Notes under the pieces: generated by a model
What the model was told of the DNA's origin: nothing
The model's input: the letters and a program-made list of their open reading frames with translations, nothing else
Databases searched by the model: none
Part shown: in pieces, positions 1-6,128 of the stretch
How positions within the stretch are numbered: position 1 is the stretch's first letter
Layout of the letters: each line of letters starts with the position of its first letter
Made by a program: the position numbers and the translations under genes
Source of the DNA: Prolixibacteraceae bacterium
GTDB taxonomy: Bacteria; Bacteroidota; Bacteroidia; Bacteroidales; Prolixibacteraceae
DNA: 14,036 nucleotides
NCBI GenBank assembly: GCA_016931875.1
Contig: JAFGDX010000262.1
Coordinates: 1-14,036, forward strand
Direction of reading: 5' to 3'

Positions 1-93
1 ATTGGGCGCTCTGAATCCGGATGAATGCGTTGAAAAAAGGTCATCAACCTTCACTCCTTTTTCGTATTGCCCGTATAAACCAAAATCTTTCAT
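1..93 (-). CDS. Partial unknown protein, N-terminal 31 residues
   Basis: An open frame runs off the left edge of the window. Its ATG (93-91) shares one base with the TGA stop of the N-hydrolase gene (95-93), giving a TGATG junction typical of translational coupling. A second in-frame ATG lies directly upstream at 96-94. The 31 visible residues begin MKDFGLYGQYEKGVKVDDLF and contain no stop. I do not recognise the family. The call rests on the coupled start and the uninterrupted frame, so only the reading frame is supported, not a function. Confidence 0.5.
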   Translation of the reverse strand, partial: MKDFGLYGQYEKGVKVDDLFSTHSSGFRAPN

Positions 94-539
94 CATACAT
101 CATTAAACAGGAGTTCCGACTTTCCTTTTTCTGCAAAAAAGGTGGCGATGGCTGATTTCCCCTCCTCCATGTTGTTGTAATAAACCAGGGTCAGGGCAGG
201 GCAACCGGCAATCATGGCTGAAAGATGTTTCCCGGCACCGGGCCTGAACAAACAAAGTACTTTTTTCCCGGATTCCACCGCCCGGCCGATTTCGTAACCC
301 ACTCCCATGGAGACCGTTGTAACTTCGGCCACCAATACTTCGGCCGACTGCAACCACTCCACATCCCTATCGTGAATATAACTGTCAGACGCACCGTCGT
401 CGCCCGCTGCCAACAGGCCGGCATCTCCAACATGTTCCGTTAAAACTTCCCCAAAATCTTTCAGATACTCAATTATTTCAAAATACAAAGCTGCATCTTC
501 TCTGCCCCCGCGAATGGAACCTGCAAAATAAATCTTCAT
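93..539 (-). CDS. DNPH1/Rcl-type 2'-deoxynucleoside 5'-phosphate N-hydrolase
   Basis: The product (148 aa) belongs to the nucleoside 2-deoxyribosyltransferase-like family and closely resembles animal DNPH1/Rcl. Members cleave the N-glycosidic bond of deoxynucleoside 5'-monophosphates, giving a free base and deoxyribose 5-phosphate, and act as nucleotide-pool cleaners in the cytoplasm. The phosphate/sugar-binding loop YFAGSIRGGRED is at residues 4-15. Asp59 lies in the RDVEWL motif, the likely nucleophile Glu72 in VAEVT, then GVGYEIGRA (79-87) and Ser107 in LSAMI, which in Rcl reaches across the dimer. The open frame extends upstream to 659, but that part lies inside the mscS gene and is unlike the family, so the MKIYF start at 539 is chosen. 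It starts 4 nt after the mscS stop and ends overlapping the next gene, so it is probably translated from the mscS mRNA. Confidence 0.88.
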   Translation of the reverse strand: MKIYFAGSIRGGREDAALYFEIIEYLKDFGEVLTEHVGDAGLLAAGDDGASDSYIHDRDVEWLQSAEVLVAEVTTVSMGVGYEIGRAVESGKKVLCLFRPGAGKHLSAMIAGCPALTLVYYNNMEEGKSAIATFFAEKGKSELLFNDV

Positions 540-543
540 AATG

Positions 544-1503
544 TTACATTTTTGGAACGCCAAAGGTTTCTGCAGTCGATTTGGTATTTGTTCCATCGCC
601 TTCAACCACAACCCTTGTTTTTGGTAAACTTTCAGGGTAATTTTTTTGAATAAATTCAATCAGCTTTTCGCGGATAAACACGCGCAAATCCCAGGCTGTT
701 GAAGAATCTTTGGCACTCATCAGCGCCCTTACTTCTACTCCGTACTCTTTGGCATCGGTTACCTGTAGCACATTCACCTTTTTGTTCCACAACGGAGTGC
801 TCTCCAAAAGTCTTGTTAATTCTTTCCGTAAGGCATCAAACGAAACATGATAATCAGTATAAATAAAAACGGTGCCCAGAATTTCGGCGGAAGTACGGGT
901 CCAATTCTGAAACGGTTTTTCAAAAAAATAGGTCGACGGAACAATCAATCGCCGTAAATCCCATATTTTCACCACAACATAGGTAAGGGTAATTTCTTCA
1001 ATCCTGCCCCATTCATTTTCAATTATTACTACATCATCAATCCGGATGGGCTGGGTAATGGCAATCTGCAAGCCGGCAATTACCGTAGCAATAAGCCGCT
1101 GTGCTGCAAACCCGATTATTATCCCTGCAACTCCTGCCGATGCAAACAAGCTAATTCCAATACGCCGTACATCTTCAAACAACATTAAAACAACCCCGAT
1201 GGAAATAATAACCACCAGGAAAACAATAATTTTTTCAAGAATATTAAACTGGGTCTGAAACTTGCGTGAGCGCAGATTGTCTTCCTGCGAGGTATCAAAC
1301 TGTTCCACCAAAATACGTTTGAGAGTTCTGATTCCGGCAATTAAAATCCATGCCAGGCTTACTATCAGCAATACCGCACCGGTTTTTCCGAAAAAATCGC
1401 TGTAGTCAACACTCACCCAATTGTAGCGAATAAAAAAGTACTTGATAAAAACAGAAATAAGAAGTAAAAAAACAGGTAAAACAAATCGTTTAATATGCCT
1501 CAT
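544..1503 (-). CDS. MscS-family mechanosensitive ion channel (319 aa)
   Basis: A small-conductance mechanosensitive channel of the inner membrane, expected to release solutes on hypo-osmotic shock. Hydrophobic segments are at about residues 7-24, 42-58 and 91-109. The pore-lining helix is at about 115-150, with the small-residue pattern ASAGVAGIIIGFAAQ. It is followed by QPIRIDDVVII (151-161), the usual entry to the MscS beta domain. The C-terminal alpha/beta part (to about 300) ends in a polar tail. The total length suits a short MscS with one or two extra N-terminal helices. It is the second gene of a minus-strand run: another MscS gene lies 66 nt upstream and the N-hydrolase 4 nt downstream. 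The two channels are of different subtypes, not a recent duplication. The conducted solute and gating tension cannot be read from sequence. Confidence 0.9.
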   Translation of the reverse strand: MRHIKRFVLPVFLLLISVFIKYFFIRYNWVSVDYSDFFGKTGAVLLIVSLAWILIAGIRTLKRILVEQFDTSQEDNLRSRKFQTQFNILEKIIVFLVVIISIGVVLMLFEDVRRIGISLFASAGVAGIIIGFAAQRLIATVIAGLQIAITQPIRIDDVVIIENEWGRIEEITLTYVVVKIWDLRRLIVPSTYFFEKPFQNWTRTSAEILGTVFIYTDYHVSFDALRKELTRLLESTPLWNKKVNVLQVTDAKEYGVEVRALMSAKDSSTAWDLRVFIREKLIEFIQKNYPESLPKTRVVVEGDGTNTKSTAETFGVPKM

Positions 1504-1569
1504 TTTTTATGATTTTAACTTACGGTTTATATTTCAAACAGTTTTGCACAAGCCGGGTTTTTAACAAAA

Positions 1570-2412
1570 CTACTTTTGCGGCGGATTTGTTTTAATATGC
1601 ACATCGCGTTGCGGAAATGGAATTTGAACGCCATTTTTCCGAAACTCATCATCAATGGCATAACGCAAAAGGCTTTTGGTATGCTCTACAAAAAAAGGTT
1701 CCATAACCCAAAAAAACAGTTGAAAATCAAGCGACGAATCGCCAAAATTATTGAACCGCACAAACGGTGCCGGGGCATTGGATATTTTCCCGTTTTGTCG
1801 TGCACACTTTAATAAAATTTCGGTCACCAGTTTGGTATCAGAACCATAAGCTACGCCCACTTCAACCGAAAAACGGGTGTTGTAATCCATCTGGCTCCAG
1901 TTGATAATGACGTCGTTAACAAACTTTGAATTGGGAACTACCAAAATAATATCATCGCGGGTTTTTATTTTTGAAGTACGCAGGCCCATCTGAATCACCT
2001 TCCCAACGGTGCCGTCTTCGAGTTGGATGACATCATTCATCTGAAGATTTCTTTCAAACAGCAGTACCAGTCCCGAAGCCAGATCGCTAAACAACTGCTG
2101 GATACCAAAACCAACACCAACCAAAAGCGCTGTAAGACCAGCCAGTAAAACCGAAACTTTTACCCCGGCAGTTTCCAACAGCAACACAATAACAATGACC
2201 CAAACCACATAGCGCAGAATAAAATAAACCGACCAGTACGAACGCCGTTCTGTCTCATTTTTTCTGATAAATTTTTTAAATAAGCCCCTGACAATTTTTA
2301 ACCCCATAAAAGTAGCCAGCAGGATGACCACAACAATGACAATACTGTCAACTGTAATGATTATATCGCCGTGTTTGTAAATCTGAAGGTTTAAAAATTC
2401 TTTAAAGGTCAT
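1570..2412 (-). CDS. MscS-family mechanosensitive ion channel (280 aa)
   Basis: A second MscS-type inner-membrane channel, nearer to the MscK/MscS-like proteins common in Bacteroidota. Membrane helices are at about residues 19-42 and 62-82. The pore helix spans about 85-120 and includes GVGFGIQQLFSDLASGLVLL. It is followed by the beta domain with LEDGTVGKV (131-139) and the conserved VPNSKFV (159-165). The C-terminal domain ends in GVQIPFPQRDVHIK (261-274), a typical closing motif of this subfamily. The start at 2412 is the first ATG and leaves a normal short cytoplasmic N-terminus. It appears to be the first gene of the run leading into the second mscS and the N-hydrolase. I found no convincing promoter in the 2413-2475 gap. 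The tandem terminators upstream separate it from the ACP-like gene. Confidence 0.92.
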   Translation of the reverse strand: MTFKEFLNLQIYKHGDIIITVDSIVIVVVILLATFMGLKIVRGLFKKFIRKNETERRSYWSVYFILRYVVWVIVIVLLLETAGVKVSVLLAGLTALLVGVGFGIQQLFSDLASGLVLLFERNLQMNDVIQLEDGTVGKVIQMGLRTSKIKTRDDIILVVPNSKFVNDVIINWSQMDYNTRFSVEVGVAYGSDTKLVTEILLKCARQNGKISNAPAPFVRFNNFGDSSLDFQLFFWVMEPFFVEHTKSLLRYAIDDEFRKNGVQIPFPQRDVHIKTNPPQK

Positions 2413-2475
2413 GGCAAAAATTTAGTTTAAAACGAGCTAACAAGTTACTAAAATTCGCCGAAGTTTTTTTTCCTG

Positions 2476-2506
2476 AAAAAGCGGAATGTCGTAGTTTTCA
2501 TTCCGC
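2476..2506 (-). terminator. Second of two tandem intrinsic terminators
   Basis: A perfect 8-bp inverted repeat (2481-2488 with 2499-2506, GCGGAATG/CATTCCGC, 10-nt loop) is followed on the minus strand by five T's (2480-2476). It lies just downstream of the stronger terminator at 2514-2542 and would catch read-through from the ACP-like gene before the mscS gene. Confidence 0.6.
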
Positions 2507-2513
2507 AATCCAA

Positions 2514-2542
2514 TAAAAAAAGGGTAAATAAATTTACCCTTT
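2514..2542 (-). terminator. Intrinsic terminator of the ACP-like gene
   Basis: A perfect 11-bp inverted repeat (2519-2529 with 2532-2542, core AGGGTAAAT/ATTTACCCT) has a very short loop and is followed on the minus strand by a run of seven T's (2521-2515, partly shared with the stem base). It begins 34 nt after the ACP-like stop codon, so that gene is probably monocistronic. Confidence 0.8.
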
Positions 2543-2576
2543 CTACCTTTTTAATAACTAAATTATCAGCTTTTTA

Positions 2577-2813
2577 CTAAGCCGTTCTTCCTAAATAATG
2601 CAGCGTATCTTTAACATTTATAAAATTTCCCAATTCCTGATCGTTTACCGAGATGTTAAAAATACCTTCCAAATAATAAGTAAAAATCGTCCAGTCTACA
2701 TTATCAAACTTCAGGTCTTCGTTAAACGAAGCGTTCAGTTTGATGTCCTTCTTCGGAACTCCCGTTTTACGAAGCACCCTGTAGAGATTTCTTCTAATTG
2801 ATTTGTCTTCCAT
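2577..2813 (-). CDS. Acyl-carrier-protein-like protein without the phosphopantetheine serine
   Basis: The product is 78 aa, the same length as E. coli AcpP, and aligns with it without gaps over the core. The segment SFNEDLKFDNVDW (29-41) matches the AcpP segment SFVEDLGADSLDT. The following helix (about 42-54) and the C-terminal INVKDTLHYL (65-74) match ACP helices II and IV. At the position of the invariant Ser of the DSL motif there is Asn38 (codon AAT, one base from the Ser codon AGT), and the next residue is Val. It therefore should not carry a 4'-phosphopantetheine arm. The N-terminus is basic (KSIRR, RKTGVPKKD), unlike the acidic helix I of real ACPs. Possible roles are a structural partner or decoy that uses the ACP fold for protein contacts; this is inference. 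It has its own promoter and terminator, so it does not look like decaying DNA. Confidence 0.75.
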   Translation of the reverse strand: MEDKSIRRNLYRVLRKTGVPKKDIKLNASFNEDLKFDNVDWTIFTYYLEGIFNISVNDQELGNFINVKDTLHYLGRTA

Positions 2814-2872
2814 TGTTTCTTGCGTTTTCTCTCTTTTTTAAATTAAAAAATCGAACAAACGATTTCAAAGGT

Positions 2873-2880
2873 CAAATATA
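2873..2880 (-). promoter_or_regulatory. Bacteroidota-type -7 element for the ACP-like gene
   Basis: On the minus strand the sequence TATATTTG matches the Bacteroidota primary-sigma -7 consensus TAnnTTTG exactly. It lies 59 nt before the ATG at 2813. No clear -33 TTG is seen at the usual distance. A 6-bp inverted repeat (2848-2853 with 2860-2865, AAATCG/CGATTT) falls just after the expected transcription start. Confidence 0.45.
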
Positions 2881-2977
2881 CAAACAATCAGTATATTAAT
2901 TACTGCTTTAACAGAATTTAACGGGTTTTTACATTCGGTTAATATTCGCTTCATAATTGAAAGAGAGAACCGGAATA

Positions 2978-3520
2978 TCAAAGAATACCTTCGGAGTGGA
3001 GTAAACTGTACACTTCCAAATCAAAAAATTTGCCGCTATGTTTTTCACCTTCGCGCTCAATTCCCTCAAAATGAAAACCTAACCGCTGAGGGATGGCCGC
3101 ACTTTTTTGGTTTCCCACAGCTACTTTTATCTGAATACGGTTTAGTTTTAGTTTTTGAAACGAATAAGAAACCAGTTTTTTTACACACAATGTAATGATT
3201 CCTTTTCCCTGCATTTTTTGGGTCAGCCAGTACCCGATTTCGGTTTTCCGGTTTACCCAGTCGGTATCTTTAAAACCAATCAGTCCGGCAAATTCTTCTT
3301 TTACCCAAATGCTGTAAACTTCATCTTTCCGGGTTTCCTTCTGCTGTGTTATTCCTTTGATAAATGCTTCAGTATCTGCAACTTCACGGGTAAAATCAAC
3401 AAAGGGCAACCAGGGTCTCAAATAATCGCGATCGTTATCAATGGCTGTAAAAATCTGCTGTGCCATCGAAAGGTTGAGTACTTCCAGCCGGATATGGTCA
3501 TTTACTTCCAAACTTCCCAT
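2978..3520 (-). CDS. GNAT-family N-acetyltransferase (RimJ/RimL-like)
   Basis: A 180-aa cytoplasmic acetyltransferase of the GNAT fold, using acetyl-CoA. The N-terminal strand and helix contain the RLEVL...AQQIFTAID and LRPWLPFVD patterns (11-42) seen in RimL-type enzymes. The central strand IWVKEEFAGLIGF is at 71-83, and the acetyl-CoA pyrophosphate loop QGKG is at 104-107. The late motif NQKSAAIPQRLGFHFEGIE (137-155) is typical of the ribosomal-protein-serine acetyltransferase group. These enzymes modify the N-terminal amine of a protein or a small amine; the substrate here is unknown. The ATG at 3520-3518 overlaps the TAA of the upstream gene (3522-3520), so the two are probably translationally coupled. 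No strong terminator was found after its stop. Confidence 0.9.
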   Translation of the reverse strand: MGSLEVNDHIRLEVLNLSMAQQIFTAIDNDRDYLRPWLPFVDFTREVADTEAFIKGITQQKETRKDEVYSIWVKEEFAGLIGFKDTDWVNRKTEIGYWLTQKMQGKGIITLCVKKLVSYSFQKLKLNRIQIKVAVGNQKSAAIPQRLGFHFEGIEREGEKHSGKFFDLEVYSLLHSEGIL

Positions 3521-4431
3521 TATTGCTTTTGATTTTTCAGGTCTATCAAAAAAATCTGCTGCAAATGTGTATTGGTGCGTTCACATGAAATCAGCAGTGA
3601 ATCATTCCCCTTAAAACAAATACCTTCGGTTTGTGCAGAAAAAATTTCATCCAGCTCCATGTAAGTTATTTTTCCCTTAAAAAAACTTTTCTCTGTTATT
3701 TCGGAAAATATCCACACGATGGGCTTAAAATCCTTATAACCAACCAGTGCGAGCGTGTTTCTGTCGGGGCTGACATCGGCACCGGTTACAAGCCCGTTTA
3801 CATTGAATGTGTCAGACAAACTTACGTTATACTCACCCTCCGTTTTGGGAATATGATACACCGAAGTGGTTTGGTCAACCCAGTTTTTTGTGAAAATAGT
3901 TAAAACCCCGTTAAAAACGGTGATCGCCTCACAATCAAAAGAATGCTGGTACGCCTGGTAATGAAATGCGGTCTGTTCGCGGTATGCAAATTTTATTTCG
4001 TCGGCAACCACCCGGTTTCCTGAATCGATATCGCTCTTTTTGATTTTGTAAATCTTCAAATCTTTTCGCGCCCCTCCGTTATTTCCAAAATCGCCAATGT
4101 AAAAATGCTCGTCATCCTGTGCAATGTCTTCCCAATCAGTGTTGGTTGCATTTTCAACAACAACTTCTCTTTCAGTTTCGCCCGAAAAGTTCAACCCAAA
4201 AAGTTTGTTTTCACCGCCGCTGTCGTTAAAAGTCCACAACAAATTATTGTACAAAATCAAACCTGAACTTTCTTCCACCTTCATCGAAATTTCAGCAATA
4301 AACGATTGTGGTTTTCCCTTTACAATGGTCATTTTCTCCTGAAGGCCCAACGCATCCGGCTGCCCGTTATTTTCTGTGGAGCAGAAAACAAAAGAGATTA
4401 AAACAAAAAGCATCGACAGAATTTTCCTCAT
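3520..4431 (-). CDS. Secreted beta-propeller-like protein, possible lipoprotein
   Basis: The product (303 aa from the chosen start) opens with a short hydrophobic signal ending in Cys17 (SFVFCSTENN). The Cys suggests a lipoprotein, but Phe at -1 is not a standard lipobox, so this is uncertain. The rest looks like an all-beta repeat protein: SSGLILYNNLLWTFNDSG (55-72), TDWEDIAQDDEHFYIGDFGN (98-117) and later strands repeat a pattern of hydrophobic strands with Asp/Asn-rich turns. DWEDIA plus IGDFGNN is common in uncharacterised Bacteroidota propeller proteins; no catalytic function is known to me. An in-frame ATG at 4479 gives 16 extra polar residues before the signal and would lie upstream of or at the likely transcription start, so the MRKIL start at 4431 is preferred. 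It precedes and overlaps the acetyltransferase gene. Confidence 0.75.
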   Translation of the reverse strand: MRKILSMLFVLISFVFCSTENNGQPDALGLQEKMTIVKGKPQSFIAEISMKVEESSGLILYNNLLWTFNDSGGENKLFGLNFSGETEREVVVENATNTDWEDIAQDDEHFYIGDFGNNGGARKDLKIYKIKKSDIDSGNRVVADEIKFAYREQTAFHYQAYQHSFDCEAITVFNGVLTIFTKNWVDQTTSVYHIPKTEGEYNVSLSDTFNVNGLVTGADVSPDRNTLALVGYKDFKPIVWIFSEITEKSFFKGKITYMELDEIFSAQTEGICFKGNDSLLISCERTNTHLQQIFLIDLKNQKQ

Positions 4432-4476
4432 CTTTTTATCTTTACAGCGGTTTTTACAATTTTTGTTCAATTTAAA

Positions 4477-4484
4477 CAAATTTA
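4477..4484 (-). promoter_or_regulatory. Bacteroidota-type -7 element for the propeller-acetyltransferase pair
   Basis: On the minus strand TAAATTTG fits the TAnnTTTG consensus exactly, 45 nt upstream of the ATG at 4431. Transcription would start near 4470, inside the longer open frame, which supports the 4431 start. A matching -33 TTG was not found, so this is moderate evidence only. Confidence 0.45.
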
Positions 4485-4490
4485 AGAAGA

Positions 4491-5315
4491 ATGAACAGAT
4501 TCCTGATATTTATGGTTTCAACACTTATGGTTGCATTACTTTCATGCGCAAATGAATCAAAAAAAGAGGACGATTTGGTTTTAATAAAAACTGAATTTGG
4601 CGATATTAAAGTGAAACTATACAATGATACCCCAAAGCATAAAGAAAATTTTTTAAAACTGGTAAATGAAGGATTTTATGATGGATTGCTTTTTCACCGG
4701 GTGATTAACCATTTTATGATTCAGGGAGGAGATCCCGATTCAAAATATGCAGAGCCGGGCGCACGTTTGGGAGGAGGTTCACCCGGCTACACCGTTGAAG
4801 CCGAATTTTTACCTGAAAAACATTTCCATAAAAAGGGCGCGCTGGCTGCGGCCAGAACCGGCGGACCTTCAAATCCTGAAAAACGGTCAAGCGGATCACA
4901 ATTTTACATTGTTCAGGGTGAAGTTTTTACGCCCGGAAAACTGGACACTTTGGAAACCATGATTTCGTCGAAACAAAAAAACGAATTGTTACGACAATGT
5001 TTTGAAGACGCCAGCGAAGAGCTGCAAACGTACCGGGCAAACAACGATCTGGAAGGATTTAACATTTGTATTGCAGAAATCAGGGAAAAGGTGGACAGCA
5101 CTTTTGAGACCTCGGGCAAAAAATTCAAATTTACGGAAGAACAGCGGGAGGCTTACACAACCATTGGCGGCTACCCGTCGCTTGACGGAGAATACACCGT
5201 TTTTGGCGAAGTTGTTGAAGGATTGGATGTGCTTGACAAAATAGCAGCGGTGGAGACCGATCAGAAAGACCGGCCTTTAACCGATATAAAAATGGAGTTG
5301 GAGTTGATAAAATAA
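4491..5315 (+). CDS. Cyclophilin-type peptidyl-prolyl isomerase, lipoprotein (274 aa)
   Basis: An exported prolyl cis-trans isomerase. The signal peptide ends in a good lipobox, LLSC, with the acylated Cys at residue 19. The cyclophilin domain starts at about 28. The catalytic Arg70 is in FHRVINHFMIQGG (68-80), with Phe75 and Gln78 at the positions of CypA Phe60 and Gln63. SGSQFYIVQG (134-143) holds the hydrophobic-pocket Phe. The usual Trp before LDG is Ser230, as expected for a cyclosporin-insensitive enzyme (inference). A 70-residue, mostly helical, charged insert (about 144-213) separates the SQFYI strand from the GGYPSLDGEYTVFGEV block (226-241). It is the first gene of a three-cyclophilin operon, divergent from the propeller gene across 59 nt. 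It probably folds envelope proteins from the periplasmic face of a membrane. Confidence 0.93.
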   Translation: MNRFLIFMVSTLMVALLSCANESKKEDDLVLIKTEFGDIKVKLYNDTPKHKENFLKLVNEGFYDGLLFHRVINHFMIQGGDPDSKYAEPGARLGGGSPGYTVEAEFLPEKHFHKKGALAAARTGGPSNPEKRSSGSQFYIVQGEVFTPGKLDTLETMISSKQKNELLRQCFEDASEELQTYRANNDLEGFNICIAEIREKVDSTFETSGKKFKFTEEQREAYTTIGGYPSLDGEYTVFGEVVEGLDVLDKIAAVETDQKDRPLTDIKMELELIK

Positions 5316-5318
5316 ATT

Positions 5319-6128
5319 ATGGTACGTTTTCTTATACTATTCAGTTTTTTAATTTATTCGTTTCAAAGTTACGGTCAGTCAAAAGTCGTGGAGATTTCCA
5401 CCAGCATGGGGAATATGAAGTTCCGGCTGTATAACGACACTCCAAAGCACCGCGACGCCTTTATTCAACTGGCCAGCGAAGGCTACTACAACGAAACGCT
5501 TTTTTATCGTGTTATCCAAAATTTCCTCATTCAGGGCGGTTCAAAAAGTTCGAAAAATGCACCTCCCGGAAAGCGTATTGGTTACGGAGATCCGGATAAA
5601 ACGGTTGATGATGAAATTCTTCCGCACTACTTTCATAAAAAAGGCGCCCTTTGCGCTCCGCGCCAGCCCGATGAGATAAACCCTTTTAAACAATCGGATA
5701 TTTCGCAGTTTTTTATCGTAAAGGGCCGTGTTCACACCGATGGCGAACTCGACACCATGGAAATGGCTGTGAACCGCCCCATTCGAAACCGGATTGTTCA
5801 AAAATACATGACACCTGAAATACGCGAAAAACTAAAACTATTAAAGGAAGAAAAAAAGGTGGATGAATTCAGGCAAATTGCAGAAGATGTAAAAAAGAAT
5901 ATCGAAATGGAATACAACATCGATCCGGATGTCCTTCAATTCTCGGAAGAACAGCGAAAAGCCTATACAACCGTTGGTGGCTACCCTGATTTGGATGGCA
6001 AGTACACCATTTTTGGTGAATGTATTTCGGGCTTTGAAACCATCGATAAAATTTCAGCATTAAAAACCGATGAAAACAACCGCCCGCTAACCGATGTTAA
6101 AATCACCGTGAACGTATTAAATGAGTAA
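5319..6128 (+). CDS. Cyclophilin-type peptidyl-prolyl isomerase, periplasmic (269 aa)
   Basis: The second cyclophilin of the operon, starting 3 nt after the previous stop. It has a Sec signal peptide with no lipobox Cys; cleavage is likely near SYG-QSK (17-22), so it should be soluble in the periplasm, unlike its two lipoprotein neighbours. The catalytic Arg64 is kept but in FYRV rather than FHRV, followed by IQNFLIQGG (66-74). SQFFIVKG is at 129-136. A charged helical insert of about 70 residues (137-207, with KLKLLKEEKK at 171-180) occupies the same place as in the first protein. The shared motif SEEQRKAYTTVGGYPDLDG (209-227) leads into the last strands. CypA Trp121 is replaced by Asp here. 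It arose by tandem duplication with gene 1, then diverged. Confidence 0.92.
   Translation: MVRFLILFSFLIYSFQSYGQSKVVEISTSMGNMKFRLYNDTPKHRDAFIQLASEGYYNETLFYRVIQNFLIQGGSKSSKNAPPGKRIGYGDPDKTVDDEILPHYFHKKGALCAPRQPDEINPFKQSDISQFFIVKGRVHTDGELDTMEMAVNRPIRNRIVQKYMTPEIREKLKLLKEEKKVDEFRQIAEDVKKNIEMEYNIDPDVLQFSEEQRKAYTTVGGYPDLDGKYTIFGECISGFETIDKISALKTDENNRPLTDVKITVNVLNE

Noticed and set aside
3155..3532. A 125-codon plus-strand frame opposite the acetyltransferase gene
   Set aside because: It is antisense to a gene with clear GNAT motifs, and its translation is rich in Phe, Cys and Tyr with no recognisable domain. It is a shadow of the real frame.
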